Positions 1-8,541 of a DNA stretch of 64,000 nucleotides are shown piece after piece. The position numbers and the translations under genes were made by a program. The stretch comes from Stenotrophomonas maltophilia (lineage in GTDB: Bacteria > Pseudomonadota > Gammaproteobacteria > Xanthomonadales > Xanthomonadaceae): positions 806,001 to 870,000 of the forward strand of contig NZ_CP090423.1 of the NCBI RefSeq assembly GCF_023518235.1. The letters run 5' to 3'. The notes under the pieces were generated by a model. That model did no database searches. It was given only the letters and a program-made list of their open reading frames with translations, and had not been told where the DNA came from. Each line of letters begins with the position of its first letter. Position 1 is the first letter of the stretch.

Positions 1-1
1 G

Positions 2-355
2 GCGCTGCTGGGCAAGCGTGCGGATGAGGCGACCGCACTGGAGCGTTACCAGACCTTCGTGCGGGTGTCGGCGCAGAGCGCCACCCGCGCCGAGTTGATG
101 TTCATGCTCGAATCGGCCGACCCGGAGGCCGATGAGCGCCCATGGGGGCCGGCGGTACGCCGCTGGGCACCCTCCGCGCCGGAGGCCGGCCGTGTTGATT
201 CCACCGCGCTCGACAATTTCGTGGCGCGGCTGGCGGCAGATGGCCTGTGGATCTACGAAGCAATGTACGAAGGCCAGCTGGATGAAGCGGTGCGCGCGCA
301 GGTGGCCGAGCGCATCGCCGGGTTGCTGGCGAAGAACGACGGGGCGGCCAGTTAG
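2..355 (+). CDS. TetR/AcrR family regulator, C-terminal part (cut by window edge)
   Basis: The reading frame is open from the first bases of the window and ends at TAG 353-355, so only the C-terminal ~117 residues are visible. The helical, Trp/Tyr-containing end (GLWIYEAMYEGQ, then a Leu-rich terminal helix) resembles the ligand-binding domain of TetR-type repressors. The DNA-binding domain lies outside the window. A cluster of palindromic repeats follows directly. The family call rests on overall character rather than a diagnostic motif, so another all-helical protein is possible. Confidence 0.55.
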   Translation, partial: ALLGKRADEATALERYQTFVRVSAQSATRAELMFMLESADPEADERPWGPAVRRWAPSAPEAGRVDSTALDNFVARLAADGLWIYEAMYEGQLDEAVRAQVAERIAGLLAKNDGAAS

Positions 356-390
356 GCCATGGGCCAACGCGCGCGCGGACATCGCTTGTG

Positions 391-508
391 GCAGAGCCGA
401 CCGCTGGTCGGCTGCCACTTAGAGTCGAGCCATGCTCGACTGCCTTCCGGTCAGGCCACGAAAACCCCGCGCTTCGCGCGATAGTCGACCAGCGGTCGAC
501 TCTAGCCC
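391..508. repeat. Cluster of three SMAG-type palindromes
   Basis: Three short inverted repeats lie in a row: arms 396-402/406-412, 423-430/434-441 and 483-490/494-501, each with a 3-base loop. The core pattern (agtcgacc-nnn-ggtcgact, with GTAG-like edges) matches the REP-like SMAG repeats known from Stenotrophomonas maltophilia. They sit between the end of the TetR fragment and the end of the AraC gene, where they could act as transcript 3'-end hairpins. Confidence 0.8.
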
Positions 509-516
509 TGATCCAT

Positions 517-1407
517 CTACCGGGCATGTGCTGCGCTTGCGGCCAACCACGCCCGCGGCGATGCGCCCAACCGCTTGCGGAAGGCTTTGGACAGTGACGC
601 GGTATCGGCAAACCCCACCTCGATCGCCACCTGCTTGACCGCCACGCCGGCCCGCAACTGCGCGCACGCCAGGCTCAGCCGCCAGTCCAGCAGATAACTG
701 GCCGGTGTGGCCTGCATCACCTCCTTGAACACCGCAGCGAAGGCGCTGCGAGACATCCCGGCGGTTGCAGCCATGCGTGGCAGTGTCCATTCGTCCTGGG
801 GCGCCTGGTGCATCGCCACCAGCGTGCGTGCCAGCCGCGCATCGGACAGCCCCCGCATCAACCCATGGCTGACCCCGGCCGCGTCCGGGTGATCAACCAC
901 CCAGCGCAGGATCTGGATCAGTGCCACTTCGAACAGGCGATTGGTCAGCAACCGCGACCCGCAGCGCTGGCGGTCGGCTTCGGCAAACAACAGGCGCAGG
1001 GTGTCGTCCAGCTCGCCGATGGCGGCCAGCGGTACCACCATCACCGGCGGCAGCGACTGCACGATCGGGTTGCGCGCGCCACCATCGAAATCCAGCGTGG
1101 CGCAGGTGAAGTCCGGGCCATCCAGCGGTGCGTTGTGGAACACGTGGTGCAGCGGTTGCGGATACAGCAGCAGGCTGGGGGTGTCGATCTTCAGACGAGG
1201 CAGGACCGCATCCCCATCGGGGTGCCGGACTTCCATCTGCCCCTGGCGCAGGATGTGCAGGAAGGCGCGCCCGGGCTGCGGCGCGAAGTCATGACGCCCG
1301 CACAGTGGCCCGCTGTGGAACAGCGCGGCCTGCACGCGGAAGCGCTCCAGCAGGGAGGAGAGGCGATCAGGCGCCGGGCGGCCAACGGGGTCGGCGGAGA
1401 AGGTCAT
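517..1407 (-). CDS. AraC family transcriptional regulator with cupin-type N-terminal domain
   Basis: A 296-residue protein of typical AraC length. The first ~190 residues look like the effector-binding cupin domain found in regulators next to carboxymuconolactone-decarboxylase or short-chain dehydrogenase genes (HDFAPQPGRAFLHILRQG, then a PQPLHHVFH stretch). The last ~100 residues carry two helix-turn-helix units, including MAATAGMSRSAFAAVFKE and VGFADTASLSKAFRKR. It is divergent from the gene starting at 1514 with a 106-base shared promoter region, so it probably controls that gene. The inducer cannot be told from sequence. Confidence 0.9.
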   Translation of the reverse strand: MTFSADPVGRPAPDRLSSLLERFRVQAALFHSGPLCGRHDFAPQPGRAFLHILRQGQMEVRHPDGDAVLPRLKIDTPSLLLYPQPLHHVFHNAPLDGPDFTCATLDFDGGARNPIVQSLPPVMVVPLAAIGELDDTLRLLFAEADRQRCGSRLLTNRLFEVALIQILRWVVDHPDAAGVSHGLMRGLSDARLARTLVAMHQAPQDEWTLPRMAATAGMSRSAFAAVFKEVMQATPASYLLDWRLSLACAQLRAGVAVKQVAIEVGFADTASLSKAFRKRLGASPRAWLAASAAHAR

Positions 1408-1513
1408 GGACGAATGGATAATGGATGTGGCTTATATGGCACGTATCGTCCATGGAGTCTACCTAGGATGGCCGGGTCGTCCAATCCCGGGCGCGTTTCC
1501 AAGGAGATTCCCC

Positions 1514-2050
1514 ATGTCCCGTATCCCCCTGATCGATGCCACCCACACCACGGCCGATCGCCAGACCCTGCTGGGCCAGGTCCACGCCGCCTTTGGCGCC
1601 ACCCCGGCGATGTTCCGCGCCGTGGCCAACTCGCCGGCCGCCCTGCAGAGCATGTGGGCTTCGTTCGGCGCCTTGGCAGGCGGGCGACTGTCGCCGCTGC
1701 TGGGTGAGCAGATTGCCGTGGCCATCGCCAACCGCAACGCCTGTGAGTACTGCCTGGCCGCGCACACCGCGCTGGGCCGCAAGGCCGGGGCCAGCAGCGA
1801 GCAGATGGCGGCCGCACAGATCGGCCAGTCCAGCGATCCGGCCACTGCGGCAGCGCTGGTGTTCGCGCTGAAGGTGGTCGAGCAGCGTGCACAGATCGCA
1901 GACGGCGACGTGCAGGGGCTGCGCGCGGCGGGCTTTGATGATGAGCAGATCGTGGAGATCCTGGCGCACGTGGCGCTCAACCTGTTCACCAACTACGTCA
2001 ACGTGGCCTTCGATGTGCCAGTGGATTTCCCGAAGGTGGCATTGCGCTGA
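1514..2050 (+). CDS. Carboxymuconolactone decarboxylase / AhpD-like family protein
   Basis: A 178-residue protein with the AhpD-type redox motif C77-E-Y-C80 followed by His84. This is the usual signature of peroxidase-related or alkylhydroperoxidase-D-like proteins that use a Cys pair to reduce peroxides or organic acceptors. The start at 1514 is supported by AAGGAG at 1501-1506; an upstream in-frame start would overlap the promoter region. The divergent AraC gene is its likely regulator. The physiological substrate is unknown; members of this group are often induced by reactive electrophiles. Confidence 0.88.
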   Translation: MSRIPLIDATHTTADRQTLLGQVHAAFGATPAMFRAVANSPAALQSMWASFGALAGGRLSPLLGEQIAVAIANRNACEYCLAAHTALGRKAGASSEQMAAAQIGQSSDPATAAALVFALKVVEQRAQIADGDVQGLRAAGFDDEQIVEILAHVALNLFTNYVNVAFDVPVDFPKVALR

Positions 2051-2068
2051 CCCACCGTTTCGCGTTCC

Positions 2069-2131
2069 GGTAGAGTCGACCGCTGGTCGACTGCCTTTCG
2101 CTCAGTTGGCCGACCAACGGTCGACTCTACC
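2069..2131. repeat. Paired SMAG palindromes in inverted orientation
   Basis: Two SMAG units face each other: GTAGAGTCGACC-gct-GGTCGAC from 2070, and its mirror ending CTCTACC near 2131. The pair fills the 76 bases between two convergent genes and touches the last codons of fdhD. It could fold into one long hairpin acting as a two-way transcript end. Confidence 0.8.
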
Positions 2132-2981
2132 GAGATGGTTCGTCGGCCTGGAGCCGCTCTGGATGGGTGTACACATTGAACCCGCTCTCACGCGCAAACC
2201 CAATCAGGCACAGCCCGGCGCTGCGGGCCAGGTCGATCGCCAGTGCGGTCGGCGCCGACACGGCGGCCAGCACGCTGGCGCCGGCACGCACTGCCTTGCT
2301 GACCATCTCGTAGCTGGCGCGGCTGGAAATCACCAGCAGGCCGCCGTCGATGGCGTGCTCGTTGTGGTGCAAGGCGCCGATCAGCTTGTCCAGCGCGTTG
2401 TGGCGGCCAACATCTTCGCGCACCCAGCCGATCCGCCCGCTGGCGTCGGCCCAGGCCGCGGCGTGAATGGCGCCGCTCGCCGCATTCATCGGCTGGTGCT
2501 GTGCCAGTTCGGCCAGGGCACGCTGCAGCGCAGCCGGTGCGTAGGTGCGGCGTTCGCGGATCGGCGGCAGGGGCCGCAGCACATCCTCAAGCTGGCGCGT
2601 ACCGCACAGACCGCAGCCGCCACGACCGGGCAGCAGGCGTTCTTCATCCGGATCCAGCGCGGCGCCGGGCGCATCCGCGGCCACGGTCATCTGCAGTTCG
2701 ATACCTTCCAGCTGCGGCCTCACCTCGACCGCCAGCAGCTGCGCGGGCGCCGTGATCAAGCCCTCGCTGAGCGAGAAGCCCAGCGCGAAGTCCTCCAGGT
2801 CACACGGCGTGGCCATCATCACCGAGAACGCGGCACCGTTGTAACGCATCGCAACCGGTACCTCCTCGGCCACCACGTCGAGCTGCAGCTGCGGGAGTCC
2901 GCCACGCCAGCGATGCAGCGGGCGCTGGGCCGTGCCCGCAGGCGGGGTGTGTGGCGGCGTCGGGTCGGGCATGCAGCGCAT
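2127..2981 (-). CDS. fdhD: Formate dehydrogenase accessory sulfurtransferase FdhD
   Basis: A 284-residue protein matching the FdhD family. FdhD passes sulfur from the cysteine desulfurase IscS to the molybdenum cofactor of formate dehydrogenases, in the cytoplasm. The CxxC motif that carries the persulfide is C123-G-L-C126 inside a glycine-rich loop. Downstream, the VGRHNALDK stretch and the SSRASYEMV region are family hallmarks. It is divergent from the YdeP-type molybdoenzyme at 3215 (233-base gap), a common pairing. An internal ATG at 2972 is an alternative start. Confidence 0.95.
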   Translation of the reverse strand: MRCMPDPTPPHTPPAGTAQRPLHRWRGGLPQLQLDVVAEEVPVAMRYNGAAFSVMMATPCDLEDFALGFSLSEGLITAPAQLLAVEVRPQLEGIELQMTVAADAPGAALDPDEERLLPGRGGCGLCGTRQLEDVLRPLPPIRERRTYAPAALQRALAELAQHQPMNAASGAIHAAAWADASGRIGWVREDVGRHNALDKLIGALHHNEHAIDGGLLVISSRASYEMVSKAVRAGASVLAAVSAPTALAIDLARSAGLCLIGFARESGFNVYTHPERLQADEPSR

Positions 2982-3214
2982 CCGGGCAGGGAAGGTGCGC
3001 AGGCAACGAAGTGCCTGCGAAATCGAGGATAGCGCAGTACCCGGCCGCTGACGCAGGTGTAACCGTTGCCATGCCAGGCTGGCCGCAAAGCAGCACGGCC
3101 CTCTGGCGCGCTGGCAGGGCGCCGTGATTGACTGAAGCGGCGGGCAAGGCGCCCGCAGGCGGCCGATACTGTGCGGCCGTTCGTCGTGGAGTTCCTCAGA
3201 CCGGGTCGCCGAAC

Positions 3215-5500
3215 ATGTCCGAGCAGAAGCCGCCGCGTTACAAGCCCTACAACCAACCGGCCGGTGGCTGGGGTGCCGCCGGCGCCACCGCCAAGGTGCT
3301 GCTGCAGCAGAGCGTGATCGGCAAGGGTTCCAAGGCGCTGCTGGCGATGAACCAGCCGGGCGGATTCAAATGCCCCAGCTGCGCATTTCCCGATGCCGAC
3401 CAGCGCAAGAAGCTGGAGTTCTGCGAGAACGGCGCCAAGGCCCTGGCCTGGGAGGCAACGCAGTTCCGCGCTGGCCGCGAGCTGTTCGCGCAGCACACGG
3501 TCACCGAGCTGATGGCGCAGAGCGACTACTGGCTGGAGATGCAGGGCCGGCTGACCGAGCCGATGCGCTACGACGCGACCACCGATCACTACGTGCCGTG
3601 CAGCTGGGACGAGGCGTTCGCGCTGATCGGTCGTCATCTGCAGGCGCTGGACAGTCCGCATCAGGCCGAGTTCTACACCTCCGGGCGCACGCCCAACGAA
3701 GCGGCGTTCCTGTATTCGATCTTCGTGCGCGAGTTCGGCACCAACAATTTCCCGGACTGCTCGAACATGTGCCATGAGCCGACCAGCCGGGGTCTGCCGC
3801 CGGCCATCGGGGTGGGCAAGGGCACCATCGTGCTGCAGGACTTCGAGCACGCCGAGGCGATCTTCGTGATCGGCCAGAACACCGGCACCAATTCGCCACG
3901 GATGATGAGCAACCTGGTCGAGGCGCGTAAACGCGGCATTCCAATCGTGGCGGTCAACCCGATGCCCGAGCGCGCCCTGATCCGCTTCGCCGAGCCGCAG
4001 GACGTGGTGCAGATGGCTACGTTCGGTTCGACCGAGATCACCAGCGAATTCGTGCACATCCGCATCGGCGGCGACCTGGCGCTGATCAAGGGCATGATGA
4101 AGGTGATGTTCGAGCGTGAAGCGCAGGGCGAACGGGTGCTCGACCACGACTTCCTGGCCGAACACACAGTGGGCCTGGAGGCGCTGCGCGAGGATGTGAT
4201 GGGGCAGGACTGGGAGGAGATCGTGCGGGTCTCCGGCATTTCGCAGGCGCAGATCCGCCGCTGTGCGGAAATCTACATCCGCTCCAAGGCCACGGTGATC
4301 TGCTATGGAATGGGCCTGACCCAGCACCAGTACGGCTCGCGCCTGCTTCAGCAGGTGGCCAACCTGCTGATGCTGCGCGGCAATTTCGGCAAGCCCGGCG
4401 CGGGCATCGGCCCGATCCGCGGGCATTCCAATGTACAGGGCGATCGCACCGTGGGCATCGACGAGAAGCCCAAGCCGGCCTATCTGGACCGGGTGCAGCA
4501 GGTGTTCGGTTTCGATCCGCCGCGCGAACATGGCCATCATGTGGTCGAGTCGATCGAGGCGATGCTGGACGGCAGCGCCAAGGTATTCATCGGGCTGGGC
4601 GGCAACTTCATCCATGCCGTGCCCGATACACCACGCGCCTATGAGGCGATGCGCGGCCTGGAGCTGACCGTGGGCATCGCCACCAAGCTCAACCGCGGGC
4701 ATCTGGTGCATGGCCGTGATGCTCTGATCCTGCCGGTGGTGGCACGCTCGGAACGTATCGTGACGCCCGCTGGCGAGCAGTTCGTCACCATCGAGGATGC
4801 GATGTCGAACGTCACCGCATCGCGCGGCGTGCTGGAGCCGGTCAGTGCCGAAGTGCTGCCCGAAGTGGAGATCGTCTGCCGCATGGCGATGGCCACATTG
4901 CCGCACAGCCGGGTCGACTGGGCAGGCTGCATGTACGACTATGCGCCCATCCGCGAGCTGATTGCTGCGGTGTACCCGGAGATCTATACCGGCTTCAACA
5001 CGCGCATCCAGCAGGCGCACGGTTTCCATCTGGACATCCCGCCGCGCCGCCGCGTGTGGCCCACGCCCAATGGCAAGGCCAACATCCTGCTGATGCCCGG
5101 GCTGGACGTGGATGACCCGGTGGACGACCCGGAGATGCTGCGGCTGGCTACCGTGCGCTCGCATGACCAGTACAACACCACCATCTACAGCTACAACGAT
5201 CGCTACCGTGGCGTGTACAACGACCGCATGGTGCTGTTCATGAACATCGAAGACCGGCTGGCGCGCGGGTTGGCCAAGGAAGCGCTGGTCAGCCTGGAAA
5301 CGATCAGCGCCGACGGCGTGGACCGGCGCATCGAGGGGCTCACCGTGCTGGACTACCCGATGCCGCGCGGTGCATTGGCAGGCTACTACCCGGAACTGAA
5401 TCCGCTGCTGCCGCTGGATTACCATGACCGGATCAGTGGCACCCCGGCGGCCAAGTCGATTCCAGTGCGGATGCGGGCGATGGCAACGGTCTCTGCGTGA
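3215..5500 (+). CDS. FdhF/YdeP family molybdopterin oxidoreductase
   Basis: A 761-residue soluble molybdopterin-bisMGD protein of the YdeP/FdhF type, cytoplasmic by absence of any export signal. The N-terminal C53-P-S-C56 motif is typical of YdeP, which lacks the classical four-Cys iron-sulfur domain of full formate dehydrogenases. Central cofactor-binding segments include SGRTPNEAAFLYSIF, IGQNTGTNSPRM and GIGPIRGHSNVQG. The C-terminal third is the molybdopterin-dinucleotide-binding domain (NDRMVLFMN region). I start at 3215 because homologues begin close to this N-terminus. The substrate is unproven: E. coli YdeP is linked to acid resistance, not proven formate oxidation. The divergent fdhD suggests a sulfurated Mo centre. 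Confidence 0.9.
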   Translation: MSEQKPPRYKPYNQPAGGWGAAGATAKVLLQQSVIGKGSKALLAMNQPGGFKCPSCAFPDADQRKKLEFCENGAKALAWEATQFRAGRELFAQHTVTELMAQSDYWLEMQGRLTEPMRYDATTDHYVPCSWDEAFALIGRHLQALDSPHQAEFYTSGRTPNEAAFLYSIFVREFGTNNFPDCSNMCHEPTSRGLPPAIGVGKGTIVLQDFEHAEAIFVIGQNTGTNSPRMMSNLVEARKRGIPIVAVNPMPERALIRFAEPQDVVQMATFGSTEITSEFVHIRIGGDLALIKGMMKVMFEREAQGERVLDHDFLAEHTVGLEALREDVMGQDWEEIVRVSGISQAQIRRCAEIYIRSKATVICYGMGLTQHQYGSRLLQQVANLLMLRGNFGKPGAGIGPIRGHSNVQGDRTVGIDEKPKPAYLDRVQQVFGFDPPREHGHHVVESIEAMLDGSAKVFIGLGGNFIHAVPDTPRAYEAMRGLELTVGIATKLNRGHLVHGRDALILPVVARSERIVTPAGEQFVTIEDAMSNVTASRGVLEPVSAEVLPEVEIVCRMAMATLPHSRVDWAGCMYDYAPIRELIAAVYPEIYTGFNTRIQQAHGFHLDIPPRRRVWPTPNGKANILLMPGLDVDDPVDDPEMLRLATVRSHDQYNTTIYSYNDRYRGVYNDRMVLFMNIEDRLARGLAKEALVSLETISADGVDRRIEGLTVLDYPMPRGALAGYYPELNPLLPLDYHDRISGTPAAKSIPVRMRAMATVSA

Positions 5501-5525
5501 CATCTGCATCGGCTATCATCGGCGG

Positions 5526-5867
5526 GTGAACCTGCCTGGCCTGCTGCTGCGATGGATGCTGCTCGTTGCCCTGGTGCTGAATGCACCGGCGCTGGCGTTT
5601 GCCGTGCCTGCATACAGCGGAACAGCCGGGCAGGAGCACTGTGCCGCACCGCACTCGGCCGCGATGACCGGGGCTGGCTGCTGCGATGATGCGGCTTCGA
5701 TGGCCTGCCAGAGCGGAGAGTGTGAGTGCCCGCCTGCCTGCCTGGGCATGCTGGCGACCGCGAATCGAACACCGGCCTCGCCCCGGCGCGAGGCTCCGCT
5801 GGCGGTGAGTTCATCGCAACGCGCGCCGCCGCCGATGCTCGACCCGTTGCGGCCCCCCATCGGTTGA
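5526..5867 (+). CDS. Small secreted Cys/His/Met-containing protein, CopL-like
   Basis: About 113 residues from the GTG at 5526. It begins with a hydrophobic export signal (LLLRWMLLVALVLNAPALAFA), followed by a region with His, Cys and Met: EHCAAPHSAAMTGAGCC, then CQSGECECPPACLG. This composition resembles the CopL metal-binding regulatory leader proteins of Xanthomonas and Stenotrophomonas copper loci. It starts 25 bases after the molybdoenzyme gene and is followed by the DUF411 metal-binding protein, which supports a copper-handling role. No copAB follows, so the copper link is inference. Confidence 0.55.
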   Translation: MNLPGLLLRWMLLVALVLNAPALAFAVPAYSGTAGQEHCAAPHSAAMTGAGCCDDAASMACQSGECECPPACLGMLATANRTPASPRREAPLAVSSSQRAPPPMLDPLRPPIG

Positions 5868-5982
5868 TTCCCTGCGGGCGTGCTGCGTCCGTCTCGATTG
5901 CACGACACATTCTTGTCTCTGCCTGCGCCTTCAACGCGCGGGCGGCGGGCTGCATTGCCCGCTACTGCAAAGGAATCATTCC

Positions 5983-6513
5983 ATGAGCCGTTCTCTCTCC
6001 CTCGGCCTGCTGCTGGGCACCGTTCTGACCACCGCCGCCTGCGCGCGCGCTGCCGACGAATCCAGCGCCGCCCCGGTCGCCAGCGACGCTGCACCTGTAC
6101 CTGCACCGGCCGTCGTGGCCCAGGTCGATCCGGCATTGCCGGTTGCGATCGTGCACAAGACCGCCAGCTGTGGCTGCTGCGGCGTCTGGGTGGACCACCT
6201 GAAAGCCGCCGGCTTCCAGGTGGATGTGCGCGATACCGACGACATGAACCCGATCAAGGTCCGCCTCGGCGTGCCGGTCGGCAAGGCCTCCTGCCACACC
6301 GCCGAGATCGGCGGCTATGTGGTGGAAGGCCACATTCCGGCTGCGGACATCAAGCGCCTGCTGGCCGAACGCCCGGTTGCGCGGGGGCTGGTGTTGCCGG
6401 GCATGCCGGCCGGTTCGCCGGGCATGGAAATGCCCGATGGCTACGTGCAACCGTACACCGTCGAGCTGGTGCGCACCGATGGCAGCACTGAGCCGTTCGC
6501 CCAGCACCCGTAA
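5983..6513 (+). CDS. DUF411 family metal-binding lipoprotein
   Basis: A 176-residue exported protein with a lipobox-like signal ending at Cys20 (TTAAC), an Ala/Pro-rich spacer to about residue 50, then a DUF411 domain. The conserved C63-G-C-C66-x-x-W and C104-H105 motifs are the presumed metal ligands. Family members are found in copper and heavy-metal resistance loci as periplasmic metal-binding proteins. The preceding Cys/His-rich secreted protein on the same strand suggests a two-gene metal-handling unit. Confidence 0.88.
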   Translation: MSRSLSLGLLLGTVLTTAACARAADESSAAPVASDAAPVPAPAVVAQVDPALPVAIVHKTASCGCCGVWVDHLKAAGFQVDVRDTDDMNPIKVRLGVPVGKASCHTAEIGGYVVEGHIPAADIKRLLAERPVARGLVLPGMPAGSPGMEMPDGYVQPYTVELVRTDGSTEPFAQHP

Positions 6514-6523
6514 TCGCCTTCCC

Positions 6524-6588
6524 TGTAGAGCCGAGCCCACGCTCGGCTGTCTGCGGCCGGCAAGCCGAGCATCGGCTCGGCTCTACAG
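6524..6588. repeat. Inverted SMAG pair
   Basis: Two SMAG palindromes (TGTAGAGCCGAG...CTCGGCT and AGCCGAG...CTCGGCTCTACA) are arranged as mirror images. They lie exactly between the convergent DUF411 and L1 genes. They could form one long stem and end both transcripts. Confidence 0.82.
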
Positions 6589-6590
6589 GA

Positions 6591-7469
<879 letters not shown>

Positions 7470-7533
7470 CTATCTGGAAGATGGAGCGAGGCTAGCACGC
7501 CATTTTCCGCCAGTGATTCGCTGATTTCTCACC

Positions 7534-7560
7534 CGAGCCATGAGCGCTACTCATGGCTCG
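7534..7560. promoter_or_regulatory. Perfect 11-bp inverted repeat between divergent genes
   Basis: Arms 7534-7544 and 7550-7560 (CGAGCCATGAG / CTCATGGCTCG) pair perfectly around a 5-base loop. It lies 74 bases before the L1 start and 87 bases before the orphan gene at 7647. There is no T-run, and the core differs from the SMAG repeats. It may be an operator or a leader hairpin. Confidence 0.5.
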
Positions 7561-7646
7561 ATTGGTCGGATCGTTCAATGGGGAGCTGTTAGCATTCCGG
7601 TCCCCTGTCCGTCGGGTTGATGGGCAAATGTTGCAAGGAGGCTGGC

Positions 7647-8468
7647 ATGCCAAAGTATGTTCTGGACCGGAATGCTGTAATCGAAATAGAGAGAATGAAC
7701 GCCGGCCATTGGTCGTCGATGGGTGCCAAAGTACGTAAGATCGACAAGAGGAAGAACTTCGCAAGCCCCCTGCTGTCTGTCCTCGAGACTGGCAGGAGCG
7801 CGTCCCGTGATGCTGCTGCGGTGATTGAGAGCATTACCCGGGAGGAGGCTGTCATGCGTAGGTTCTTCCGCAGGGCGCGTGTTGATTCAGAGTATCTGGT
7901 GTCCGAGCAGCATGTGCTATCCGGAGAGTTCCTGGATTCGTTGACGCAGAACCAGGCCCGGGATCTTCAGTTCATTGCTTCGGCGCAGCGCCTGCTGTCC
8001 AAACAGACCGCAGGTAATATGGTCCGGAAGGAGTTCAATCGCGTCGTCGAGTTCGTGCGGGACGCTGGCAGGGAGCTCCAGGACCCGCTGTCACTCGTCG
8101 TGCTGGCATGCCCACTGGGCAGCGAACGCGCGCGTGGGCTGTTGAAGCCCAGCGTGGAGGCGGACGACAAGGCCGCGTTCAATGCATTGGCCGATGTGGA
8201 GAAGATCAAGCTCGTCAACTACATCGAGCTGCTGATGAGTGAGCATGGCCAAGCCAGCGAGCTGCGTCTGTTCAGTGAAGACAAAGGGCTGGTGGGAATG
8301 AAGGCTGCCATTGTCGTCACGCACTCTGGAACGGTCCGGAACTCGGTGCTGGGCCACGAGGTCGGATACCGCTTCGATCCAGAGAAGTACCTTGCAGCGA
8401 TGCCGTACCTCGAAGGCCAACCGAAGATAAGCGGCGAGGTCCGGGCGAGGCTGTTCGATCAATCCTGA
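7647..8468 (+). CDS. Protein of unknown function, possibly PIN-like
   Basis: A 273-residue cytoplasmic protein; the start at 7647 follows a strong AAGGAGG at 7635-7641. I do not recognise a family with confidence. The N-terminus YVLDRNAVIEIER and the later LRLFSEDKGLVGMKAA segment resemble the first and third acidic patches of PIN-domain nucleases, so an RNase-type fold is possible. No antitoxin-like gene is adjacent. Base composition and codon use are visibly less GC-rich than the flanking genes (for example AAAGTATGTT and GAAATAGAGAG near its start), which suggests acquisition by transfer. Confidence 0.7.
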   Translation: MPKYVLDRNAVIEIERMNAGHWSSMGAKVRKIDKRKNFASPLLSVLETGRSASRDAAAVIESITREEAVMRRFFRRARVDSEYLVSEQHVLSGEFLDSLTQNQARDLQFIASAQRLLSKQTAGNMVRKEFNRVVEFVRDAGRELQDPLSLVVLACPLGSERARGLLKPSVEADDKAAFNALADVEKIKLVNYIELLMSEHGQASELRLFSEDKGLVGMKAAIVVTHSGTVRNSVLGHEVGYRFDPEKYLAAMPYLEGQPKISGEVRARLFDQS

Positions 8469-8506
8469 CAGGGATGGCAGACTTGGGAGCCTGGCCTGCC
8501 GCAGAT

Positions 8507-8532
8507 GCAGCAGCCCCCACAAGGGCTGCTGC
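8507..8532. terminator. Hairpin between convergent genes
   Basis: A perfect 10-bp stem (GCAGCAGCCC / GGGCTGCTGC) with a 6-base loop lies between the ends of the gene at 7647 and the TonB receptor at 8542. No clear T-run follows on either strand, so efficiency is uncertain. Confidence 0.6.
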
Positions 8533-8541
8533 GGCGATGAC

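Noticed and set aside
2819..5509. 896-codon open frame on the minus strand
   Set aside because: It is the antisense shadow of the YdeP-type gene, His/Gln-rich and without any family pattern.
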